Of a stretch of 64,000 nucleotides of DNA, positions 32,201-44,200 are shown one piece after another (position 1 is the stretch's first letter; every line of letters starts with the position of its first letter). The position numbers were made by a program, and so were the translations under genes. Below the pieces are notes generated by a model. That model searched no databases and was not told where the DNA came from. It worked only from the letters and a program-made list of their open reading frames with translations. The stretch is from Hippopus hippopus (lineage: Eukaryota; Mollusca; Bivalvia; Cardiida; Cardiidae), in NCBI GenBank assembly GCA_946811185.2, contig OX328111.1, positions 42,706,388 to 42,770,387 on the forward strand. The letters are read 5' to 3'.

Positions 32201-35200
32201 ATTTAAAATTCAAGTAAAAAGTAAACCGAAGATAGTATGACTCGGTAATTTTTTACTTGGTTTTAAAATTCCCTTTTCTGCCAGCAACTAATACTTGGAC
32301 TGCATGACCATACAATGAGAAATTTTCATCTACACAATAATTTCCATATTTTGAAAAAGAATGAGTTGAACTGTGTGAATGAGTTTAACGCCCCCATTGT
32401 TTAGTTTTGGCTGCCACTGGGCCTTTATCCTTTCAACTCTATACCACACAATACCATGTTAAAACCTTCTGGAAGAAGGCTTTTAAAAACTTTATGGGAG
32501 TAACCAGCATTTTCTCTTTTTTTTACAATGTTTTCTACCCATGCAAACACAATTTTTCTCATTTAAACCATATTTAATTTGTTGTTTGCAAATGCTTTGA
32601 ATTTGCTCTGGTCTAAAACTTTGATATCACCAAAACAACTCCTATTGTTTGAACCATATTTGATTTGCCACTTGCAAATGTTTTTACTCTGGACACATCT
32701 AAAATTTAGTTGTGTGATACAGAGGAAATGAATGTATGTACATGTTCAGAGGACAGTCTGTTTAATAGCATCCCATACTTTGACTGACAGTTTGTCATCT
32801 GCAAATGTTTTTAATATGGACAAGTCTAAAATTTGGCTGTACACTCACACTTTACCAAACAACAAAATTTTAGATTTGTGCTTATTGAAAGTTTCTGCAG
32901 ACAACAATTTAGATATGACTCAAAAATTGAAACTTGTTTCTGTAAGGAATGGAAACATAGTGGGCAAAGGAGAAAATGTTGGTTACCAGCATTTTCTCCT
33001 TTTCCCACAATGTTTTCAGAAACGTCCTTTCCCAGGATCATTAAAACATGTAATTGTTTGGTGAAGGGTTAAGCTTTTACAAACCAATCGAGTGTTTTCA
33101 TAACCCTGAGGAAGAGGCCTTTAAAAAACTTTGTGCGAAAAAGAGAAAATGCTGGTAAGCAGCATTTTCTCATTTGCACAACAATGTTTTCTACCCCGTT
33201 TATAAACTCATCTTATACCAATTCTAAATTTGTCTTCTGCAGATGTTCTCAATTTTGAAGGGCCTCAACTTTGTCTTTGGGAAAGAGATAAGGCTAAATA
33301 TTCAGTACAATTTAACAAAGTCTCTTTTTCAGTATCAAATGGTCCTCTCATAGTAAAATTCTTGAGTTGATATAATAACTGCTTTCTTGTTTTCTTTTAA
33401 ATTTTGATATATTTTTTCCCCTATTTTCAACTGAAACAAATTTGTAGCAGACAACTTCGAACAGGTTCTTGTAAAATATGGATGCTCAACAGCCACAATT
33501 ATTAAATCTTAAGAAAAGTGTAGATCAAAGATCAGACTGCACATTCTGAGCAGTGCTCTCTGGTTTCAATCTAAACCTTTCACAAAGCAGTTAACTCTTT
33601 ATCAAATGAAGAAATATTAGACAGGTCCATATTGACAGCAGGTGATGAATTAAATGTGAGACAAATGTCTGAATTTGTCATGGATAGGGCATAAAACATT
33701 GTGGGGAAAAAGGAGAAAATGCTGGTTACCAGCATTTTCTCCTTTTCCCACAATGTTTTCAAATGCTTTCTCAGTCAGGGTCGTTTATATTTGGAAAAAA
33801 TTACTTGGTAGAAGATTAAAATTGTCCCTCGCATGCCAGGAGTCAAAAATGAAAAAAAGAGAGATTCAAACATCTTACCTAGCAGTTCAGGTAGACCCAT
33901 CACCATGGACCATAGGATACCAATCGTGATGAAAAGTTGATGGCAAGTCCCAATAGCACCACGAATCTTTTTTGGCGAGATTTCGGCTAAGTAAAGTGAT
34001 GCTAAACTGGTGTTGAGTCCTGTAGATGGTACAATACAACACATAGAAATATTGGGATAAACGGAGTACTTTAAGGTTCATATGAATATTAACGGATGGT
34101 ACAATACAACATATAGAAATATTGTGATAAAAGGAGTAATTTAAGGCTCAAATATTAACCTTCAGATTGCCCACTAAACCCAACAGACACATTCTCTCTA
34201 GAAATGTGACCCAAATAATTTCAAGGTTGCTGTTCTCAAGAATATCTCTGCAAAACAGACTGTGTACCAGTAAATCAAAGATGAAAATGCATGTTTTATG
34301 CAGTCTGATCTTCACTTTATACCAAACAGCAAAATTTTAGACATGTCCAAATAAAAAACATTTGCAGATGAGAAATTTTACACGGGTGAAATAATGTGAT
34401 TTGTCAATAAAAGGGTAGAAACATTGTGGAAAAAGGAGAAAATACTGCCTAACAGAGTTTTCTTCTTTACCCACAATGATTTCTGTTCAAGGTTTTAAAA
34501 ACAGGATTGTTTGGTACAAGTTAATCCACCGTTGCCACAGAGGCAACTATAGTAGTAAAGAATGTACACGAAGGGTTTAAATATCTCTTGAATTCTTCAC
34601 CAACACCTGGGTCTCTATTCACAATCCATTCTTGCGAACCATCTTGGTTTAATTATGAATTTTGAAAGCAACACAACTTCTGATTGGTTAAACCAGAGGG
34701 TGTGTAACTTTAAAATTTAGAAAATTCTTGCGAATAAGATTAAAGATGTTTTTAAGAATGGTGGATGAATATTGACCTTGTTTTTTGGATGCTCATTAGA
34801 ATTTTCTCATCAGTACATACAACATAGTGAAGAGATAATGCTTTCGGATTTCAATATCCTTTTCCCTTTCTTCAGTAGTTTGATCTTGATCTACCATACC
34901 TACAAATGCAAAGTATGTTGTGAAATGCTCTTTAACTCTTTACCAAATGAAAAATGTTTAGACTCCACCAAATTGAATGCAATTGCAGACGAAAGATTAA
35001 AAGTAGCTCAAAGAATGATTTCTGTCTTTGAAAGGGTAGAGAACATTGAGGAAAAAAGGAGAAAATGCTGGTAACCGGCATTTTCTCCTTTTTCCTCAAT
35101 ATTTTCAAAAAGCTTCTTCATCAGATTCATCAAACTCAGGACTGTGTAGTAAAGGGTTTAAGGTTAAAGTTTGAGCATAACTGCATTTGAGCATGAACTA

Positions 35201-38200
35201 ATGTTTTATAGCATGAACTAATGTTTTATATAGACAAGCTAAGCTTTACTTACCACAATGGAGCCCAACAAATGCCCGAGAGATAATGAGACACTCGGGT
35301 GACTTTGCTAGGATGGGAATGCCTCCGAACAGGGCCGCAAAGAACATCAAAAATGTGATGATAATCATACCTTTTTTCCTGGAACGAAATATACAGAGGA
35401 TACTTGTTTTTTATGGTGAAAGATCGAAATTTATTTCATCAAGTGAACATCATTGGTAATATTTTCATGAGTGACAGCCATGAGTGAAAATATTACTGAT
35501 GATGTTCACGAGATGAAATAAATTTCGATCTTTCACAAAAAAAAAAAATCAAATAATGTATTTATTTCATGCCTTTAACCCTTTTTTGGGGGGAACTTAC
35601 ATTAACACCGAGTAGTTCTTTTCGGTTATTCCCTATGGGGTAACCCCTCCGCATAGCAACACATTACAATATTACGTCAAGCGTGAGAAATGTAGGGTAA
35701 ATTACGTCATATTTCCATCTAGTTGAGAGGCACGCGCATTTTACCAAGGTAACTAGTGTGCAGGAACAACTGTTTCCGCCTTTAACTGAAGAGTTAGTGG
35801 TGTCCGTTGTTGTGAGGTAGAGTGTCGGCCTCATAATTAAAAGGTCCCGAGTTCAAGACCCGGGAGCTGGTGTCAACTTTGGGATTTTTCATTGGCCCAT
35901 ACATTCGGCGCGAGTACTGGTGTAGTTGCCAGGAAGCAGAATTGAGAGAGATTAGTTTAAGTTTCTCATTTGATGTAAAATAAATATGTTCATACTAAAC
36001 TAAGAGTTAGAATATAAAAATCGGTATTTTTCACTGGTTGTAACCATGAAATATCGAAAAATATTTCACTGTTATTTCTCGTTAACCTACCAGAAAGCAT
36101 GAAATAAAAATGTGGTCTGCTAAAATACAAGTGACTGTTAACCCTTTACCACACAACACACTTTTGATTCATCCATAATGAAAGCATTTGTAGAGGATAA
36201 ATTTATCATGGCTCAAATGATGAGATTTCTTTTTGATAGGATAGAAAACATTGTGGGAAAAGGAGAAAATGCTGGTTACCAGAATTTTCTCCTTTTCCCA
36301 CAATGTTTTCAAAAACCTCCTTCCTTAGGGTTGTCAAAAGTCAGGATTGTGTGGTAAAGGGTTAAACAGGGCTATTTAGTTTTTATGCTGAAAGTTAAAA
36401 TTTCTTGAGTTCATGTTTGTTTTTTCCTTGTGTTTAACACCATGTGCAGCACTAATTCAGTTAAATGGCAGCTGCCTGATCACCTATCTCCTGAAGTTTC
36501 TTTTACCAGTACTACACACAATAATTCTTCCAAAGCCACTGGCTGCTTTCACACAGAACCTTTGTCGCAACAATTATCATCAATGGGAGAGGAATGAATC
36601 CCGTTGCGATGACCATCATCAATTCTTGGAAAGAATTTGGCTAAGCTGGGGATTTCAACTGGCAACCCCCTTGGTTCAAGTCCTGTATGTTACAGACTCC
36701 CCTGCCAGTCTCAATGGTAGTCACAGTTCTAGATAGTCAGAATTGCATGTTTTTTCTTATTTTTGTTTTCAAAGGTTTAACCCTTTATCAAACAATCCAG
36801 TGTTTTAACAACACCTGGGAAGAAGGCTTTTGAAAACAAAGTGGGAAAAGGAGAAAATGCTAGTAACCAGCATTTTCTCCTTTTCTCACACTGTTTTCAC
36901 CCTGTTTAAGTCAAATCCAACCATTTTAGCCACACATAATTTGTCGTCTTTCAACTAGGAAGGGTGTAAAATTTTGCTGTTTGGTAAAGAGTAAAATGTG
37001 TAGGGTATCTGAGTAAGTATTTACCAACCATTCTTAAGAACATTCTTAGTCTTTTTCTCCAGAATTTCCTAAATTTGAAAGTAACACAATTTCTGATTGG
37101 CAAAACCATTTGGTTTAGCCAATCAGAGGTTGTGTTACTTTCAAATCTAGAAAAGTTTGGAGAAATAAGACAATGCATGTCAAATTATTGGTAACTACCG
37201 ACCCTGGGCATGAAAGCATTATATTACTTACCTTCCAAAATAATCAGCTACTTTTCCAGAGGAAAAAGATCCGATCATACCAAATAAAACAAAGATCGCA
37301 ACAGTTACTGACCAGAGTAACTCCAACTGGTTGTCATCTTCTATACCTAGAATTAGATATTTATGCATGGTGTTAACTCTTTACCAACAAGAGGGCCATG
37401 ATGGGCCTGTATCACTCCACTGGCTAATACGTAAAATCCCTACATGCCAAACATTACAATACTTGGCCAATTGGTTTTGAACATAAGACCCCTGAGACAG
37501 TACTAAAATTGGTAGCCCAAGTTCTTATGGTAAGTAACAAGAAGATTTCTAAAGATTTCAATACTTAAGCCCATGTAAAACTTCTGACCCCTGGGGTGGG
37601 GTCAAATTCGATCCTAGGGCTATAATTAGGGTACTCTTGATAGAGGCCCACTAGATAAAGCCACATGCAAAATTTGGTAACCCTAGGCCATATGACTGAG
37701 AACAGGGAGACTTCTAAAGTTTTGTCTATATAAGCCCATATAAAAATTGTGACCCCTGGGGCGGGCCAATTTTGACCCCGGGGCTATAAGTTGGGCACTC
37801 TTGGTAGAGGCCCACTAGATAAAGCCACATGCAAAATTTGGTAACCCTAGGCCTTATGGCTAGGTACAGGGCGATTTCTAAAGTTTTCTCTATATAAGCC
37901 TATGTAAAACTTGTGACCCCCGGGGCGGGGTCAAATTTGACCCCAGGGCTTTAATTTGAAGAAATTTGATAGAGGTCTACTAGATAAAGCTACATGCCAA
38001 ATTTGGTAGCCCTAGGCCTTATGGTTTCTGACAAGAAGATTTTCAAAGATTTCCAATATTTTTAAGTTTTGTTGCCATGGCAACCAGAGTTTTTGAAGGA
38101 ATTAAATTCTTTCAAGAAATTCTGAAGAGGACCATGGCAGGATCATTTCTGTGAAGTTTCATCAAAATTGGCTGGGTAGTTTCAGAGAAGATGTTTAAAA

Positions 38201-41200
38201 AAAAAGTTAACGGACGGACGGACAGATGGACGGACGCACGACGGACAACGGGCCATGACATTAGCCCGCTGACCTTCAGCCAGTGGAGCTGAAAATTAAT
38301 GACAAAATTTTGGACTTGTCCAAATTGAAAGCATTTGCAGTCAACAAAATAACTGTGACTTAAATATTGAAATTTATTTTGGAAAGGGTAGAAAACATTA
38401 TGGGAAAAGAAGAAAATGCTGGTTACCAACATTTTCTTCCTTTCCCATATTGTTTTCAGAAGGCTTCTATCTCAGGGTCGTTGAAAGTCGGTATTTTACG
38501 GTAAAGGGTTTACCCTCTTCCACGCAGTGTCATGTTTTTATGAACCTCATGAAATGCCCTTTTGAAAACATTATGAGAAAAGGAAACAAGAGGTCATTGG
38601 CTCTAAAGACGTTCACCTGAGTAAAATCATTTAGGGTTGATAAAGCGAAAGAGATCCTGGTTTTAATGATGTAAAACCTATGCACGTAAGTGACCTATTT
38701 TTTGACCGACTAGACCTACCTTTGAACTTGTCCAAGATATCATCAAGACAAACATTCTGATAATGTTTGCTGAATATCAGACTGAAAATGTGGCCTCTAG
38801 ATTGCATACAAGTTTTTTCTAAGATTTGGCCCAGTGACCTACTTTTTGACCTGACATGACCCAATTTCAACTTGTCCAAGATATCATCAAGGAAAACATT
38901 CTGACCTAGTTTCATGAATATCAATCTGAAAATGTGGCCTCTTGAGTGCACACAAGGTTTTTCTAGGATTTGACCCCGTAACCTACTGTTTGACCCTACA
39001 TAACCCAATTTCAAACTTGTCTGACACATCATCAAGACAAACATTTAGACCAAGTTTCAAGAGTGGCTTTTTCTAGGTTTTTTCTAAGATTTAGCCCGGT
39101 GACCTACTTTTAGACCTGTCTTGACCCAATTTTGGACTTGTTCAAGTTATTATCAAACATTCTGACTATATTCCATAAGTAACTGACTCTAGAGTGCATT
39201 ATATGGTAAATGTTGACAAATGGGCAACAGACAATGGACAATGGACATAGCACGATCACAAAAGCTCACCTTGAGCACTTTGTGCTCAGGTCAGCTAAAA
39301 ATTTGCCAATAACCGATTACAGACATTTTGCATATGGAAATGTATGTGAATTCAAGACACTCTTTATTTGTTGGTATACTTGTGGTAAAATAAGTGAACA
39401 GAAAAGTTTGCCAATTGTTAAAATGCAAGAATGTCCAAATCACAAAAATGTCCACTTATATAGTGTAATTATGTAGTTAAAATAATGAATTTTTCTTTCA
39501 GGTTTTTAAAAGACAGCTTTACTCATTGTCATTACAACAAGGATTTGTTTGGTACAGGCATGTTTGTATCTCAGTGAGTGATGGTAAGTAGTTTTTGGAC
39601 TTACCGGTTTGTGATTTTTTTTCCCAACTAAGAAGTAAACAATCAGTTTTTTGTCTTACAAATTATCAGCTTTCCTTTAAAAACAATTGTTTTTTTTCAT
39701 CAAAGTCTAGGTTCATGCATCTTGTACATATCCACATTTCATTTGCTTGGTTTTAACATTATTTTCAGTTATATCATGGCCCCAAGTGCACCTGTATGCC
39801 TTCCTTGACTTTCTTTTTACCAGTAAATTGCACAATATTCTTTCTAAGAATCTGGCTGATTTTTCAGATAACCATCAAAAGAATGATAAAAAATTAGAAA
39901 GGAATGAATCCTGTTGCAATGACTACCATCAATCCTTTAAAAGAAAAAAGCCATACTGGGGAATCACTAGCCTGGACGCACGTCCTAATAATGTTTTAAG
40001 CACTCCTTATTGCGGTCTCTTTTCACAGTCCATACAGATCAGTTTATCAATTCCGTAATTATTACCCCTCATTTTTGACAAAGTAACGTCCGACTATACA
40101 ACAAGATGGCCCTGGATCGCTCACCTGAATTTTTAAGAGGACCATAACCAACTTTTTTTAAAGTATTGAAATTTTGGAAACAAAATCAGTATTTTGCCAA
40201 GCAATTATAAAAAGGTCACCTGTAAAAATCATTTCAAAATCTGTCACCACCCCTACAATCATCACCACAGCCATGTTTTTGACGAATCAGAATTCTGCAA
40301 ATAAATTTTAGGATAGGTCACCCAAAGACCTTATCTTGAACAAGAGCACATGCCCGATAGTGGCTAAAAATATTAAGTTGAACATGAGCACCTTATGAGA
40401 ATGCCAATGATTGGCTGTTGGAACCTTGCTGGATAGTAAAATAAAATTCCAAATCGCAAAAGGGGCATAATTTGGACAAAACAATTTTGGAGTTAACTGC
40501 CCTCTTTGTATAGGTTGCTTTTTACTAGTGAACAATTATTCCGAGTTTTAAGTACATGTGTTGAGTGGAAGCTGAGATATAACAAAATGTCAAAGTTTTT
40601 GCACAACAACAACAATGCAGATGACGCCAACAGGGCTATGTCAATACCTCGATGTTTTCTTTGAAAACAGCTAAGCTAAATAAGGGGTATAATATAAGGA
40701 TCATTTCTGTGAAATAACTTCAAAATCTGAATAGTGGTTTCAGAGAAGACAAAATTTTTAAGAATTTCTTCATGTCCTCAGAGAGCAAATAGCTTCCACC
40801 CACCACAGCCATGTTTCTTGACAGATCAAAATTTCGCGAATAAATTTTCAAAAGGGGCACCTAAGGAACATTTCTGCGAAACTATTTCAAAATCTGACAA
40901 GTGGTTTAGGAGAAGAATTTCAAAGAATTTCTTTAAGTCCATACAGTGCAAAGATGCCCATCCCCACCCAGGCCATGTTTTTCGACGGATCAAAATTACA
41001 CAAACAAACTTTAAAAAGGGTTACCCAAGGAACATATCCATGAAATTATTTCAAAATCTGACCAGCGGTTTCAGAGGAGAAGATTATCAAAGAATTTCTT
41101 GGAAAATTCCATTTGGTTGCCATGGCAACCAGAGTTTTTGATGAATCAAATTCTGTGAACAATTTTCAAAGGGGACGTCCCAAGGAACATTCCAGCCAAG

Positions 41201-44200
41201 TTTGTCCAAATCGGCCAAGTGATTTAGGAGGAGAAGATGTTTAAAGAATTGTTGATACTGCTGGACGCCAAGAGCCCCCCCCCCCCCCTCCACAACAGCC
41301 ATGTTTTTTAACGGATCAAAATTTCGCGAACGATTTTTAAAAAGGGTCACCTGTAAAAATCATTTCAAAATCTGTCACCATCCCAACAATCATCACCACA
41401 GCCATGTTTTTGACGAATCAGAATTCTGCAAATAAATTTTAGGATACGCGAAGAGCCCCAAACCCCCCCCCCCCCCCCGCCATGTTTTTCAACGGATCAA
41501 AATTTCGCGAACAAGTTTTGAAAAGGGTCACCCAAGGAACATTTCTGTGAAATTATTTCAAAATCTAACCACCAGTTTCATCAGAGAAGATTTGTATAGA
41601 ATTGTTGACACAGCTGGACGCTAAGAGCCCCCCCTTCTACCACGGCCATGTTTTTCGACAAATCAAAATTTCATGAACAATTTTTGAAAAGGGTCACCCA
41701 AGGAACATATCTGTGAAATTATTTCAAAATCTGACCAGCAGTTTCAGAGGAGAAGATTTTTAAAGAATTTTTTGGAAAATTCCAATTGGTTGCCATGGCA
41801 ACCAGAGTCTTTGATGAAATCAAATTCTGTGAACAATTTTTAAAGAGGACCTCCCAAGGAACATTCCAGCCAAGTTTGGTCCAAATTTGTATATTGATAT
41901 ATATTCCATTTTTGCTATTATTTAATAAGTCATTCCTGTTTTCCTCCTTCTTTTATTTTTTCACCTTTTTCCTCCATAGCTTTGTAAAACTTTATTAGTC
42001 TCTGCTAATTATTCATTGATCCAGATTCGGTGAACTAAACAGGCCGTTGCTTGACACTTTCCCCTTCTACTCTATTTAACACAATGGAGAAAAAAAAAAG
42101 AGTATAATAAGAAAAAAGGAAAAACATTGTGGAAAGGGGAGAAATTGCTCATAAAGATTAATTTCACACTTTTCCGCACTTTTTTTGTTTTTTCTCCCAT
42201 AAAATCAACAATTTACAATCATATTTCAGCTAGCTCGGAATTGTCATCTGCAGGTTCCTTCAGTTTCAGACTGTCTCAAAATAGTATGTCAAAGACAATT
42301 GTCAAATCACTCACAACCTAGGGCTGCACATAAGATTGAACCACATAACCTTATCTGGATCTCTGAATAGTTCATGTATTTGATTAACTTTTATCCTGCA
42401 AATTGTCATCATAGCGAACAGTGAAATCCAAAATTAGTCTACACATCAGTACACTCGAATCTTGATCTGCACTGTTCGCAAAGTCACAAATTTCGATATA
42501 GATCTAGTACACTTTTATTCGCATTAGAAAAAAAAAAAAAACTTCAAATAGAGAAAATAGACTGTTTTAGACTTTTAGTTAGCAAGATAAGATGAAACAA
42601 GATGATTGATGAAAATTGTAAGGATAGAGGAAGGATGGCCACGACCTTCCCCTATCCAATGTACATGGCTAATAAAGTTTAAAAAAAAAAAAAAATTTTT
42701 GAAAAGGGTCACCCAAGGAACATATCTGTGAAATTATTTCAAAATCTGACCAGCAGTTTCAGAGGAGAAGATTTTTAAAGAATTTCTTGGAAAATTCCAT
42801 TTGGTTGCCATGGCAACCAGAGTTTTTGATGAAATCAAATTCTGTGAACATTTTTTAAAGAGGACCTCCCAAGGAACATTCCAGCCAAGTTTGGTCCAAA
42901 TTGGCCAAGCGGTGTAGGAGGAGAAGATGTTTAAAGAATTGTTGACGCCGCACGACGGACGACAGACACAGCGTGCCCCTAAAACCTCCCCTTGAGCACG
43001 TTGTGCTCAGGTGAGCTAAAAAGTATTTGAATCAAGCCAAATAATTATATGCAAGGCAAGAATACGAAATTACGCTTTCAAAAGATCGGAATGAAAGTCG
43101 AAGTGAATCACCTAACTATGTCACCTAACAACGGAAATATGGACACAGATGCTACTACTAGCGCTCTATCTGGCAGACGTATCGTCGAGCTAAAACATCT
43201 TTTCAGATGCAGATGCTGTCAGTTTGGTCTAGTCCAAAATTATGTCACTTGGTAAAGACTTGCAGAAAACGAGGAGCTGTACATAACTCTTTCTCCTTTA
43301 CCAGGTTATCCCTTACCTTGATGAGTCTGCAGTAGACAACATTAGAAAACACTGATGTCAAAAGGACAAATTGCTGCCATGATTGATTTCTCCTTTTCAC
43401 GCATTGATTTCTGACCCATCAAAGAACTGTGATACATAAATACCAGGTTTGGTTTAGCGTCTGCAAATGCGTCAAATTAAGAAGAGTCCAAAATTAGTCA
43501 TTTGGTAATGGGTTAAATGGTAACATCAGGATTACATTTATATGCTATGGATTGGTTTATTATGAGCAACAAACTTGATTCTTATAAGCACTGTTGTATT
43601 GTTGAAAAATTGAGATAATTTACTTCATATAATGTCTCTGTCTTTGACAAACCCTACATTTACTCATTAGTTTGTGCTCCACCCACAAACTTAAAATGTA
43701 TTTTCTTAATAAATAAGGCTGTTGACCTATTTGTTTTAAGCCTGATTCTTTTAGTTTAGTACCTGAATATTATTCATAGAAAAAATAAGAAAAATCTGAA
43801 TATTAGAACATTAAAAAAAATTACTGTAAAAGATACTTTTTGTTTTTTTTGGTTTTTTATCCAAAATAAAGGTGTTTTAGCCATAATTTATGGGTTTTTT
43901 TTTTAAGATTGATACTCAGTATACTCTAAATTATTTTTTTTCATTAAATTTGATGTTTCACCAATACAATGACATAAAATTTGGTTATAATTGTTGTCAT
44001 TTAAAAAAATATACATCGACTTGGTTTTCATAGGTGAAATTTCATCCTGAACAGCCGCAATGCAGGGTGTACTAAAAGAAATATTCATAGAATTTCCCCA
44101 AAGCTGGTGACCCCCTTTTTTTATCTCCTATTTTTGTAGATCTGATAATAAACTATCACCAAACAAAGTTTCATGAAATTCTGTATGTTTTCATAAAATG

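Larger units (their letters stand above)
40100..43020 (+). mobile_element. ACAAGAGGGCC-type block, type A, interrupted twice
   Basis: Starts ACAACAAGATGGCCCTGGAT with CGCTCACCTGAA and ends GAGCACGTTGTGCTCAGGTG then AGCTAAAAA. Units of about 120-180 bp repeat AAAAGGGTCACCCAAGGAAC, TGTGAAATTATTTCAAAATC and TGACCAGC. Perfect GTTGCCATGGCAAC at 41116, 41789 and 42804. C-runs (41278-41289, 41465-41478) lie in unit junctions. An ACAAGAGCAC repeat (40337-40690) and a polyadenylated insert (about 41890-42688) interrupt it. Confidence 0.7.

Noticed and set aside
38631..39044. 137-codon minus ORF
   Set aside because: It lies wholly in the 145-bp units of an ACAAGAGG element.
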